NCBI RefSeq assembly: GCF_040256645.1
Contig: NZ_CP158281.1
Location: 806,001 to 870,000 of the forward strand
Origin: Brevibacterium sp. CBA3109
GTDB taxonomy: Bacteria > Actinomycetota > Actinomycetes > Actinomycetales > Brevibacteriaceae
Direction of reading: 5' to 3'
DNA length: 64,000 nt
Position numbers and translations under genes: made by a program. The first letter of the stretch is position 1. Every line of letters begins with the position of its first letter. The notes beneath the pieces are model-generated. The model was not told the origin of the DNA, ran no database searches, and saw only the letters and a list, made by a program, of their open reading frames with translations. Below, in pieces: positions 11,239-19,512 of this stretch.

Positions 11239-12270
11239 ATGCGATCTTCCCTACTCGGCATCATGTCCGGGGCAGCCGCTCTCACCACTGTCGCCGCTCT
11301 GAGCGGGTGCGGGGGACAGGCGTCAGGCTCCACCGAGCTCTCGGTTGTCGCCTCGACCAATGTGTATGCGGACATCGTGTCGCAGGTGGCAGGTGATTTC
11401 GCGAAGGTGAGCGCAGTCATCGACGATCCCAACCAGGACCCGCACTCCTACGAGGCGACGACCCAGGACCGATTGAAGCTGTCGAAGGCCGATCTGGTGG
11501 TGCAGAACGGCGGCGGCTACGACTCGTTCATGACCACGATGCTTCAAGCCTCCGACGTCGAGGTCGAAACCATCGACACAGTCTCGATCTCAGGCCTCCC
11601 CGGCTCCGAGGACGTCGGCAACGAGCCCCATGACCACGACGGTGAAGAGGCCAACGGCGGCGGCCACGTCCATGACCACGGTGAAGACGAGGAAGGCCAC
11701 GAACACAGCAAGAAAGGCCACGTTCACGAACACGGGGAATTCAACGAACATCTCTGGTACTCGGTCCCCACGATGACGAAACTCGTCGCCGAGGTCGCGA
11801 CCCACCTCGGCGAGGCGGAACCTGAGCATAAGGACGAGTTCAGCGCCAACGCAGTCGACTACAAGAAGACGCTGGAGAAGCTGCAGTCGCAGATCGATGC
11901 GGCCAAGACTAAACATGAGGGTGATGAGGTCGCGGCCACGGAACCTGTGCCGCTGTGGCTGTTTGAGGACATGGGGCTGACGAACATCACCTCCGATGAG
12001 TTCCTCGCAGCCGTGGAAGAGGGCAACGACGTGCCGCCCCTGGTGCTGAAGAAGGCCGAGGAGCAGATTTCGGCGGGTGACGCAGTTCTGCTTGGGTACA
12101 ATACTCAAGCGGCAGGTCCACAGGCAGAGCGGCTGAAATCCACGGCTGAGGAATCCGACGTTCCGGTCGTCGACCTTAGTGAAACGATGCCGGCCGATGC
12201 GCACTATGCGGATTGGATGGGCGACTACATCACCGAAATCTCCACTGCGCTCGAAGGACATGAACACTGA
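11239..12270 (+). CDS. znuA: Zinc ABC transporter substrate-binding lipoprotein
   Basis: A 343-residue cluster A-I metal-binding protein. The signal peptide ends in a lipobox (LSGC, Cys at about 24), so it should be a surface lipoprotein. Conserved regions include STNVYADIVSQVAGD, DPHSYEATTQDR (metal-ligand His) and FNEHLWYSVPTM (second His). A long loop at about 131-172 is packed with His, Asp and Glu (HDHDGEEANGGGHVHDHG), which is typical of zinc- rather than manganese-binding members. The stop lies 2 nt before the ATPase gene and the operon continues into the permease. The ATG follows GAAAGG. Confidence 0.88.
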   Translation: MRSSLLGIMSGAAALTTVAALSGCGGQASGSTELSVVASTNVYADIVSQVAGDFAKVSAVIDDPNQDPHSYEATTQDRLKLSKADLVVQNGGGYDSFMTTMLQASDVEVETIDTVSISGLPGSEDVGNEPHDHDGEEANGGGHVHDHGEDEEGHEHSKKGHVHEHGEFNEHLWYSVPTMTKLVAEVATHLGEAEPEHKDEFSANAVDYKKTLEKLQSQIDAAKTKHEGDEVAATEPVPLWLFEDMGLTNITSDEFLAAVEEGNDVPPLVLKKAEEQISAGDAVLLGYNTQAAGPQAERLKSTAEESDVPVVDLSETMPADAHYADWMGDYITEISTALEGHEH

Positions 12271-12272
12271 GA

Positions 12273-13142
12273 ATGGCCACTGATTCCGACATTTCTCCCG
12301 AGCAGATCACAACAGCTGGCCAACCACCGGTGATCCGTCTGCGCGATGCGCAGCTGCGATTCGGTCAGCGCGTGCTCTGGCACGACCTCGACCTCGATAT
12401 CGCGCCCGGGGAGTTCGTGGCGGTGCTGGGCCCGAACGGGACCGGGAAGACGTCGCTGCTCAAGGTGCTGCTGGGCCAGCATGCGCTGTCCACCGGTTCA
12501 GCTGAGGTCAATGGCAGGAAAGTGCACACGGGAAACTCGGCCATCGGCTACATTCCCCAGCAGCGCGGAATCGACCAGCACACCCCGATGCGGGGCCGCG
12601 ATCTGGTCCGGATGGGCATCGACGGACACCGCTGGGGGCCCGGCCGGCTCTTGAAGCGACGCCGCCAGCAGGTCGATGAGCTCCTCGACTCCGTCGGCGC
12701 CAGCGACTACGCAGACGCCCCTGCCGGGACTCTGTCCGGCGGTGAGCTGCAGCGTCTGCGCGTGGCCCAGGCCCTGGCCAACGACCCCTCGGTGCTTCTG
12801 TGCGATGAGCCGCTGCTGTCCCTGGATATCCATCATCAGAAGGTCGTGGCCGGTCTGCTTCATGAGCAGCGAGTCAAACGCAACACCTCCGTCGTCTTCG
12901 TCACCCACGAGATCAACCCGATCCTGCCCTACGTCGACCGCGTCCTCTACATCGTCGGCGGCCACTTCCTCGTCGGCACTCCCGCCGAGGTGATGACCAC
13001 CAGGTCGCTGACCAGACTCTACGGTTCCCCAGTCGAAGTGGTCCGAGTCGGTGGCCGGCTCATCGTGGTCGGCGGCGAAGCCGAATGCGTCGACCACCAC
13101 ATCCACGAGGACGAGATGAGCATGGAACGAGGTGCGATCTGA
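12273..13142 (+). CDS. znuC: Zinc ABC transporter ATP-binding protein
   Basis: A 289-residue ABC ATPase. Walker A GPNGTGKTS (about 55-63), Q-loop IPQQRG, signature LSGGELQRLRVAQAL and Walker B VLLCDEPLLSLD with the switch His in FVTHEINPI are all intact. The final 30 residues are acidic and histidine-bearing (DHHIHEDEMSMERG), an extension beyond the ATPase core. It overlaps the permease start by one base (TGATG). Substrate zinc (or manganese) is inferred from the His-rich binding protein. Confidence 0.9.
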   Translation: MATDSDISPEQITTAGQPPVIRLRDAQLRFGQRVLWHDLDLDIAPGEFVAVLGPNGTGKTSLLKVLLGQHALSTGSAEVNGRKVHTGNSAIGYIPQQRGIDQHTPMRGRDLVRMGIDGHRWGPGRLLKRRRQQVDELLDSVGASDYADAPAGTLSGGELQRLRVAQALANDPSVLLCDEPLLSLDIHHQKVVAGLLHEQRVKRNTSVVFVTHEINPILPYVDRVLYIVGGHFLVGTPAEVMTTRSLTRLYGSPVEVVRVGGRLIVVGGEAECVDHHIHEDEMSMERGAI

Positions 13143-14053
13143 TGTCAGCTCAGGAGATCTTCGGCAGTCTGTTCACCTTCGAGGACTACGGCGAACTGGT
13201 GGCGCTGCTGTCCAACTCGCTCATCGCCGCCGGGCTGCTCGGCGTCGTCGGTGGTCTCATCAGCGTCTTCGTCATGGCCCGCGACATTCCCTTCGCCGTC
13301 CACGGTGTCTCCGAGCTCTCGTTCGCCGGTGCCGCTTTCGCCCTCCTCGTCGGCTTCGACGTGGTGGGTGGATCCATCATCGGCTCCATCATCGCCGCGC
13401 TGATCATCGGTGTCGGTGGGGCCAAAGCGTCGGAGAAGAACGCCATCATCGGTGTGCTCATGCCCTTCGGGCTGGGGTTGGCGATCCTGTTCCTCGCACT
13501 CTACGATGGCCGGGCAGCCAGCAAATTCGGACTGCTGACCGGCCAGATCGTGGCCATCACACCGGGTCAGATCATGACCCTCGTCGTGTGTTCGCTGATT
13601 GTGCTCCTCGTGCTCGCCGTCATCTGGCGCCCGCTCATGTTCGCCAGCCTCGATCCTGAGGTGGCACGTGCCAAAGGGGTGCCGGTATCGGGGCTGACGA
13701 TCGTCTTCATGCTCACCCTCGGCCTGGCCGTGGCACTGAGTGTGCAGGTGGTCGGCGTGCTCCTGGTGCTCGCGCTGCTCATCACCCCGGCCGCGGCGGC
13801 CACCCAGCTCTCGGCATCCCCCGTATGGGTTCCGGTGCTCAGCGTCATCTTCGCGGTCACGTCCTCCGTCGGCGGCATTCTCATCGCTCTGGGCTCGCCG
13901 GTCGTGCCGATCAGCCCGTTCGTCACCACGATCTCGTTCCTCATCTACCTCGTCTGCCGTTTCGTGGGGCAGCGCCGGATGAAGCATCTGCACCGACGCC
14001 GCACCGCCCGTGCTGCCGATGAACACGAGAAGCCGGTCGCGTTCCCAGCCTGA
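13142..14053 (+). CDS. znuB: Zinc ABC transporter permease
   Basis: A 303-residue ABC-3 family integral membrane protein with about eight hydrophobic helices, including the conserved DIPFAVHGVSELSFAGAAFA segment and the AVALSVQVVGVLLVLALLITPAAAA segment typical of ZnuB/MntB. The ATG at 13142 overlaps the TGA of the ATPase gene; an in-frame upstream extension lies within that gene and is rejected. The C-terminus is basic and cytoplasmic (RRMKHLHRRRTAR). A long hairpin follows at 14082-14139. Confidence 0.9.
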   Translation: MSAQEIFGSLFTFEDYGELVALLSNSLIAAGLLGVVGGLISVFVMARDIPFAVHGVSELSFAGAAFALLVGFDVVGGSIIGSIIAALIIGVGGAKASEKNAIIGVLMPFGLGLAILFLALYDGRAASKFGLLTGQIVAITPGQIMTLVVCSLIVLLVLAVIWRPLMFASLDPEVARAKGVPVSGLTIVFMLTLGLAVALSVQVVGVLLVLALLITPAAAATQLSASPVWVPVLSVIFAVTSSVGGILIALGSPVVPISPFVTTISFLIYLVCRFVGQRRMKHLHRRRTARAADEHEKPVAFPA

Positions 14054-14081
14054 GACGCCGCGAGCCCACCACTCCTCCCGA

Positions 14082-14139
14082 ACTACCTGACGGCGGCCCA
14101 GCAACCTTGCGCCATGGTGCTGGGCCGCCGTGAGGTAGT
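14082..14139. terminator. Very long hairpin between znuB and the metallophosphoesterase gene
   Basis: Arms 14082-14103 and 14118-14139 pair over 22 positions with a single G-G mismatch, around a 14-nt loop. No T-run follows, so it may act as a GC-type terminator or as a structural element. Confidence 0.7.
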
Positions 14140-14167
14140 AGTTGGGACAGTGTCGAGGATGGCCGAC

Positions 14168-14173
14168 TAGAGT
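14168..14173 (+). promoter_or_regulatory. -10 hexamer TAGAGT, leaderless promoter
   Basis: TAGAGT ends 7 nt before the ATG of the metallophosphoesterase gene, which lacks a ribosome-binding site. Confidence 0.45.
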
Positions 14174-14180
14174 TGGACGA

Positions 14181-15164
14181 ATGAAGAAGCGTGCATTATT
14201 CGCCGGCGCCCTCGCGATTCCTGCGGCAGCCGGCATCTGGGGCGCGGTCATCGAGCCGCACCTCTTCGCCGTCCGTCGCCACACCCTGTCGATCCTGCCG
14301 GCCGGAGCACAGACCATCACGATGCTGCACGTCTCTGATCTGCATTTGGCGCCCTGGCAGAAGCACAGGGCCTCATGGGTCAAGGCGCTGACACGCCTGG
14401 ACCCCGACATCGTCGTCAACACGGGGGACAACCTCTCTGCAGACATCGTGCCCGCCGTCCTCGACGTCTTCGACGGACTCCTCGATGTTCCCGGCGTCTT
14501 CGTCCTCGGGTCCAACGATTTCTTCTCGCCCAAGGCGAAGAATCCTGCCACCTACCTGCGGTCTCCCTCCGAGGTGAAGCATCGCACGCGGCCCGACCTC
14601 GACGTCAAGGCCCTGATTCGTGGGTTCGAAGGCAGTCACATTACAGCCGAGGACACGCCCACCGGCGACACGCCCACCAGTGACGCGCACAGTAAGGCCC
14701 GTGGATGGCATTTCCTCGACAACGCCGAGGCGAGTCTGACGGTCCGTGGAACCCGCATTGATTTCTGCGGCCTGGGGGACTCCCACATCGACCGTGACCG
14801 GATCCAGCCGAGCGACGGTCAGGGCCGCGGCCCTGAGGCGTTCGACTACCCTCGGTTCGATCCTGAAGCTGGGGTGAAAGTAGGGGTCACGCATGCGCCT
14901 TATTCGCGCACATTGGAGGCGTTCACCTCGGCGGGAGCTGACCTCATCATGACCGGGCACACTCACGGGGGGCAGATCCGGGTGCCATTCTGGGGCGCGC
15001 CGGTGACGAACTGCGACCTCGATCGGACACGCGCGAGAGGCCTGTTTCCCTACCGGAAATCTCTCGTCGAAATCTCTGCAGGATTGGGATTCTCGCCCTT
15101 CTCACCGGTGCGTTTCGCCTGCCGACCGGAGGTCAGTCTGCTGACTCTCGTCCCCAGGGTCTGA
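14181..15164 (+). CDS. Calcineurin-like metallophosphoesterase
   Basis: A 327-residue protein of the YkuE/Rv3683 type. An N-terminal hydrophobic segment (FAGALAIPAAAGIWGAVI) may anchor it in the membrane. Metal-ligand motifs in order: DLHLAPW (HVSDLHL), GDNLSA, GSNDFF (the GNHD equivalent with Ser for Gly and Asn for His), GVTHAPYSR and TGHTHGGQIRVP. The substrate is not evident; relatives act on phospholipids or phosphodiesters. The ATG lacks a ribosome site but has TAGAGT 7 nt upstream, suggesting leaderless translation. Its position just before ponA matches the Rv3683-ponA2 arrangement of mycobacteria. Confidence 0.88.
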   Translation: MKKRALFAGALAIPAAAGIWGAVIEPHLFAVRRHTLSILPAGAQTITMLHVSDLHLAPWQKHRASWVKALTRLDPDIVVNTGDNLSADIVPAVLDVFDGLLDVPGVFVLGSNDFFSPKAKNPATYLRSPSEVKHRTRPDLDVKALIRGFEGSHITAEDTPTGDTPTSDAHSKARGWHFLDNAEASLTVRGTRIDFCGLGDSHIDRDRIQPSDGQGRGPEAFDYPRFDPEAGVKVGVTHAPYSRTLEAFTSAGADLIMTGHTHGGQIRVPFWGAPVTNCDLDRTRARGLFPYRKSLVEISAGLGFSPFSPVRFACRPEVSLLTLVPRV

Positions 15165-15206
15165 CCTTCTCATCGATTTTTGAGAATTTGCACAACTCGG
15201 ATTAGC

Positions 15207-15212
15207 TAAACT
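15207..15212 (+). promoter_or_regulatory. -10 hexamer TAAACT, leaderless promoter of the PBP gene
   Basis: TAAACT ends 7 nt before the ATG at 15220. A TTGCAC at 15188-15193 is too close (13 nt) to be an ideal -35. Confidence 0.45.
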
Positions 15213-15219
15213 TGTTTTC

Positions 15220-17601
15220 ATGGTGTCTCCTGAGTCAAATCCGAATCCGACCAAGACAGGTGCGTTTCTCCAGTTCGTCGCCGTGAGCGCGGTGGCGGGA
15301 ATCGTCGCAGCTGGTCTTGCCATCCCCGGAGTCGGTGTAGCTACTGCCAGCGCAAACAGTGCCGTCGAGATCTTCAATTCGCTTCCCGCGACCCTGGAGG
15401 TCCAGGATCTGGGGGAGAAGTCGACGATGCTTGCCTCCGACGGTTCGGAGATTGCGGAATTCTACTGGCAGAACCGCGTCGAGGTGCCCCTCGACGAAAT
15501 CTCGCAGGAGATGCAGGACGCGACGATTTCGGTCGAAGACTATCGGTACTTCGAACACGGCGGCGTCGATATCGAGGGTATCGCCCGTGCAGCGGTGCAC
15601 AACATGGTGTCCTCGACGACCCAGGGCGGATCAACGCTGACTCAGCAGTATGTGAAGAACGTGCTGGCGGAGAACGCCCACGCCAAAGGGAACGATGAAG
15701 GTGTGGAAGCGGCCAAGGAGTCCGAGGGCACGGCTGGCTATGCGCGTAAGCTGCGCGAGGCCAAACTCGCTGTTGCAGTTGAGAAGAAGTACGACAAGAA
15801 GGACATTCTCAACCGCTACATGAACATCAACAACTACTCCGGTTCACCCAACGCCTACGGTGTGCAGGCGGCGGCCCACAAATACTGGGGCATCGATGCG
15901 ACGGATCTGAACATTCAGCAGTCGGCGATGCTCGCCGGCATTGTGCAGAACCCTTCGGCCTTCAACCCGCAGCGGTTCCCCGATCAGGTGAAGCAGCGCC
16001 GCAATACTGTGCTCGGGCAGATGCTCAAATATGACCACATCACTCAGAAGGAATATGACAAGGCGGTCAAGACCGACCTCGACCTCGACCTGCATGAGAC
16101 TCCGAACGGCTGTTCTGCCGCGAAGAGTAACGCGGCGTTCTTCTGCGACTATGTTGAGAACGTCATCAAGAATGATGAGACCTTCGGCGAAACCGTGGAA
16201 GATCGCATCGCCTTCCTGCAGCGAGGCGGGCTGACGATCAAGACCAGCCTCAATCCTGACATCCAGAAGATCGCCGACAAGCAGATCAAGAAGCGTGTTC
16301 CTGTGGGCGATCCGTCCGGTGCCGGACATGCCCTGGTCACGATCGAGCCGGGCACGGGTGAGGTCATCGCCATGGCTGAGAACCGCGAATACACGGTCGC
16401 CGACGTCACGAAGAAGGACAAAAACAAAAAGACCAGCATCAACTACACCGTCGACAGGAAGCACAACGGTGGTGGCGGTTTCCAGGTCGGTTCGACGTGG
16501 AAGCCCTTTGTACTGGCCACCTGGTTGAAATCGGGTAGGGGCCTCAACGCCACGGTCAACGCTACGAAGCGCAACTTCCCGGCAAATTCATGGAAATATG
16601 ATGGCTGTCCGAACATGGGCGGTGACTGGGACCCGAACAACGCCGGCGATGGTGAGGGCAAGGGCTCGATGACCGCGCTGGAAGCCACGAAGAAGTCCGT
16701 GAACACCGGTTATGCGGCCATGGGCAATCAGCTCAACATGTGCAAGATCATGGACACCGCCATGGATCTGGGAATTCGCTACGGCAGTGGCGAGAAACTG
16801 GATTTCAAGGACAAGAACGGCTTTATCCAGGCTCTGTCGCCCTCGTCGATCTTGGGTACGACAGAGACCACCCCGATTGCGATGGCAGCGGCGTTTGCGG
16901 CCTTCGCGAACGAGGGCGAGTTCTGTGGTCCGAAGCCGATCCTTGAGATCAAGGACCGTTCGGGTAAGAAGGTCGATGTGCCGGGAGGAGGCTGCGAACA
17001 AGTCCTCGACAAAGAGGTGGCCAAGGGCGTTGCCTATGCGCTGACGCAGACGTTCAACGGTGGTACGACTACCCAGTTGAAGATCGGAGCACCAGCTGGT
17101 GCAAAGACCGGTACGACGAACTTCGATGTCGGTCACACCTGGTTGCTCGGGTTCACCAAGACTTTGTCGACCGCCGTCTGGACCGGTGACCCGGCTGGAA
17201 CGCGTGACTGGCGCACGAACAGCCAGGGAGCGGTGCGCGGATATGTCTACGGTGCCACGATCTCCGGCAAGACCTGGCAGGCCTATATGAATCAGGCGGT
17301 CAAGGAGACGAAAGGCAACACCGGATTCCCCAAGCCGAGTGGCAAGTACATGGGCGGCGCCGGCTCCAGTGGAGGCTCCGGCGGTGGTGGCACTGGTGGC
17401 GGCACCGGCGGCAGCAACAACGGCGGGGGTGGCACCGGCGGCAGCAACAACGGCGGCGGTGGCAGCCAGAACGGCGGCGGTGGCACCGGTGGCGGTGGCA
17501 GCCAGAACGGCGGCGGTGGCACCGGTGGCGGAGATGGCGACAACGGAGACGGTGACAACGGAGACGGCGGCGGCGAAGCGCCGGGCCTCGCCGGTAACTG
17601 A
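15220..17601 (+). CDS. Class A penicillin-binding protein (transglycosylase/transpeptidase)
   Basis: A 793-residue bifunctional peptidoglycan synthase resembling actinobacterial PonA. One N-terminal membrane helix is followed by the GT51 glycosyltransferase domain (about 60-240) with catalytic Glu in SVEDYRYFEHGGVD and the GGSTLTQQYVKN motif. The transpeptidase domain has SxxK (STWK, about 425-428), SVN (KKSVNTGYA) and KTG (AKTGTTN). The last 85 residues are Gly/Ser/Asn-rich repeats (GGGGTGGSNNGGGG) ending in Asp/Asn-Gly repeats, presumably threading the wall. No PASTA domain is present. No ribosome site is visible; TAAACT lies 7 nt before the ATG. A terminator hairpin follows. Confidence 0.95.
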   Translation: MVSPESNPNPTKTGAFLQFVAVSAVAGIVAAGLAIPGVGVATASANSAVEIFNSLPATLEVQDLGEKSTMLASDGSEIAEFYWQNRVEVPLDEISQEMQDATISVEDYRYFEHGGVDIEGIARAAVHNMVSSTTQGGSTLTQQYVKNVLAENAHAKGNDEGVEAAKESEGTAGYARKLREAKLAVAVEKKYDKKDILNRYMNINNYSGSPNAYGVQAAAHKYWGIDATDLNIQQSAMLAGIVQNPSAFNPQRFPDQVKQRRNTVLGQMLKYDHITQKEYDKAVKTDLDLDLHETPNGCSAAKSNAAFFCDYVENVIKNDETFGETVEDRIAFLQRGGLTIKTSLNPDIQKIADKQIKKRVPVGDPSGAGHALVTIEPGTGEVIAMAENREYTVADVTKKDKNKKTSINYTVDRKHNGGGGFQVGSTWKPFVLATWLKSGRGLNATVNATKRNFPANSWKYDGCPNMGGDWDPNNAGDGEGKGSMTALEATKKSVNTGYAAMGNQLNMCKIMDTAMDLGIRYGSGEKLDFKDKNGFIQALSPSSILGTTETTPIAMAAAFAAFANEGEFCGPKPILEIKDRSGKKVDVPGGGCEQVLDKEVAKGVAYALTQTFNGGTTTQLKIGAPAGAKTGTTNFDVGHTWLLGFTKTLSTAVWTGDPAGTRDWRTNSQGAVRGYVYGATISGKTWQAYMNQAVKETKGNTGFPKPSGKYMGGAGSSGGSGGGGTGGGTGGSNNGGGGTGGSNNGGGGSQNGGGGTGGGGSQNGGGGTGGGDGDNGDGDNGDGGGEAPGLAGN

Positions 17602-17625
17602 GCGCCGGACAGCCTGAGAGACACA

Positions 17626-17658
17626 GGGGTGGGACGATCATCGCGATCGCCCCACCCC
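17626..17658 (+). terminator. Terminator after the PBP gene
   Basis: GGGGTGGG-A-CGATC pairs with GATCG-C-CCCACCCC around a 5-nt loop, with one A-C mismatch. It is followed by CTTCT. Confidence 0.7.
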
Positions 17659-17844
17659 CTTCTCGTCTGGCAGGAGCGTTCACTCTGTGGCATGGCTGGC
17701 GGTAGGTTCCCGGGTTCTCGGCTAGTGTTGGCAACGACAATGATTGCCGGTCGCACTCCTGCAGTATGATCGGCTGTCGGTCCATGCAGGCGCTCGTTCC
17801 GATGGCGCATCGGGACACGGGCAACCAGAGACTCAAGGAGAATC

Positions 17845-18000
17845 ATGACCAAGTGGGAATACGTCACTGTGCCGCTCATCGTCCACGCGACGAAGCAGAT
17901 CCTCGACCAGTGGGGCGAAGACGGCTACGAGCTTGTCCAAGTTGTTCCGGGCCCCGACAACAACGGACTTGTGGCCTACCTCAAACGTCCCAAAGCCTGA
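17845..18000 (+). CDS. DUF4177 family small protein
   Basis: A 51-residue protein: MTKWEYVTVPLIVHATKQIL, then DQWGEDGYELVQVVPG and a short basic end. The WEYV...LDQWGxDGYELVQV pattern is the DUF4177 signature and matches the small gene Rv3678A of M. tuberculosis at the same place before the RidA gene. A perfect-distance AAGGAG precedes the ATG. A TATGAT at 17765-17770 could be the -10, leaving a leader of about 70 nt. Function unknown. Confidence 0.85.
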   Translation: MTKWEYVTVPLIVHATKQILDQWGEDGYELVQVVPGPDNNGLVAYLKRPKA

Positions 18001-18071
18001 AGCAACAGAGCCTGAAGCTCCAGAGTCTGAGCACTCATCTGACCTGAAACACCCTCGTCGAAGGACCAAAC

Positions 18072-18545
18072 ATGTCGAAGACCCTAGACCGCATTGCTGA
18101 ACTCGGTCTCACCCTGCCCGATGTCGCCACACCCGCAGGCGCCTACGTCCCGGCGCTGCGGACCGGCAATTATGTCTACACCTCGGGCCAGCTGCCTGTT
18201 GTCGACGGAAAACTCCCCGCGACAGGCCACATCGGCTCCGACGTCGACCTTGAGACCGGCTATGACCTGGCACGGACTGCAGGGCTCAATGCTCTCGCCG
18301 CGATTGCCGGCGTCATCGGCGATCTCGATAAGATCGTGCGCGTCGTCAAGGTGACCGGGTTCGTGAACTCGGCTGATGACTTCACACAGCAGCCATCCGT
18401 CATCAACGGCGTCTCCGAACTCTACGGTGAGATCTTCGGCGACCGCGGCCAGCACACGCGCAGCGCCGTGGGTGTGAACACTCTTCCTCTTGGCACCCCC
18501 GTTGAGGTCGAGGTCGTCGTCGAGGTTGAGGACGATGCCGCTTAG
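18072..18545 (+). CDS. RidA/YjgF-family protein
   Basis: A 157-residue Rid-superfamily protein of the longer, Rv3678c-like type. RidA proteins hydrolyse reactive enamine/imine intermediates; this subtype is less well characterised. Visible motifs: PAGAYVPALRTGNYVYTSGQ near the N-terminus, NALAAIAGVIGDLDKIVRVV, and QHTRSAVGVNTLPLGTPVEV with the conserved Arg. The GAAGGA ribosome site is good. The next gene starts 11 nt before this one stops, so the two are coupled. Confidence 0.88.
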   Translation: MSKTLDRIAELGLTLPDVATPAGAYVPALRTGNYVYTSGQLPVVDGKLPATGHIGSDVDLETGYDLARTAGLNALAAIAGVIGDLDKIVRVVKVTGFVNSADDFTQQPSVINGVSELYGEIFGDRGQHTRSAVGVNTLPLGTPVEVEVVVEVEDDAA

Positions 18546-19512
18546 CGGACGCACTCTGCCCGTCTCGTCGGACCTGCGTTGGCTCTTGGACCAATGGCAG
18601 TCCGACGGGCGGTTCCCGGTCCCCGAAGCTCCACGACCTGCCTCGGCGATCGTGCTGATCAGAGACTCACTGGATGGCTTGGAAACCTTCATCACTCGGC
18701 AGCTTGATGCCAGGGGAATCGAAGACCGCAACCGCTTGGCCTACCCGGTCAGCAATCTGCGTCTCGGTGACCTGCGCAATCTGCCTCTGGCCGGATGGAA
18801 TTCGGCCCGCTGTGCAAGGACTCTGAGCATCGAGAACAAGTCACGGGCCCTACACCATTTCTCGGCCGCGGCACGAATCTCGTTCGCTGCCACTGGTGTC
18901 CTGCTGGCAGAGGACGTCGACCGGGATATCGTCGCCGCACCACAGACGGATTGGCGCGGCACGCGGTCACGGCTGTTCTCCAGTGAGATCTCCTGGTCCC
19001 AGATTCTGCGCGAACGTGATCTCAAGCTGCGCCCCGACCTCTGCAAACCCTGGCTGCGGTGGATCAACACGGCGACCCAGCTGCACCGCTTCGATACGAC
19101 CTACTTTGTGGCCACAGTGCCCTTCGGGCAGAACGTAGACTTCCTCTCTCCGAATGAGACCTCGGGAGGATGGAAGCGGCCCGAGGAGATCCTCGCCGAG
19201 GCCGAGGGAGATCCCGACAAGATCAGTGCGAGCACACGCATCATCGCCGAGAGCCTGGTCGGCGTGCCCAGCGTCGGAGCCGCCATGGCCCAGGTCCGCG
19301 ACCTGCATCCGCTGCGGCCCGAGGTCACCAACGACGACGGCGAGTGGCGGGTCGTCATCCACCCCGGACGTGACCTCTACCGCAAAGGCACTCTCCGCGA
19401 TTATGCGGTGGCCGTCGGTGACGACGAGAATGACCAGAGCCCTGGGTTTCTGACTCTGAGCGACGAGGACAACGATGCCGAAGCAGGCGAAGAGGAGACG
19501 GACGATTCATGA
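18535..19512 (+). CDS. NUDIX-fold protein with erased catalytic box
   Basis: A 325-residue protein in the place usually held by an actinobacterial NUDIX hydrolase between RidA and an MBL protein. The N-terminus fits (PASAIVLIRDSLDGLETFITRQ), as does the C-terminal half (LHRFDTTYFVATVPFGQNVD). Where NUDIX enzymes have FPGG and REXXEEXG, this protein has AYPVSNL and AARISFAATGVLLAED, so the metal-binding glutamates are replaced. The start at 18535 lies inside the RidA gene, and the stop overlaps the MBL gene by 4 nt. The acidic tail (EAGEEETDDS) is probably unstructured. It is best read as an intact pseudoenzyme. Confidence 0.7.
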   Translation: MPLSGRTLPVSSDLRWLLDQWQSDGRFPVPEAPRPASAIVLIRDSLDGLETFITRQLDARGIEDRNRLAYPVSNLRLGDLRNLPLAGWNSARCARTLSIENKSRALHHFSAAARISFAATGVLLAEDVDRDIVAAPQTDWRGTRSRLFSSEISWSQILRERDLKLRPDLCKPWLRWINTATQLHRFDTTYFVATVPFGQNVDFLSPNETSGGWKRPEEILAEAEGDPDKISASTRIIAESLVGVPSVGAAMAQVRDLHPLRPEVTNDDGEWRVVIHPGRDLYRKGTLRDYAVAVGDDENDQSPGFLTLSDEDNDAEAGEEETDDS

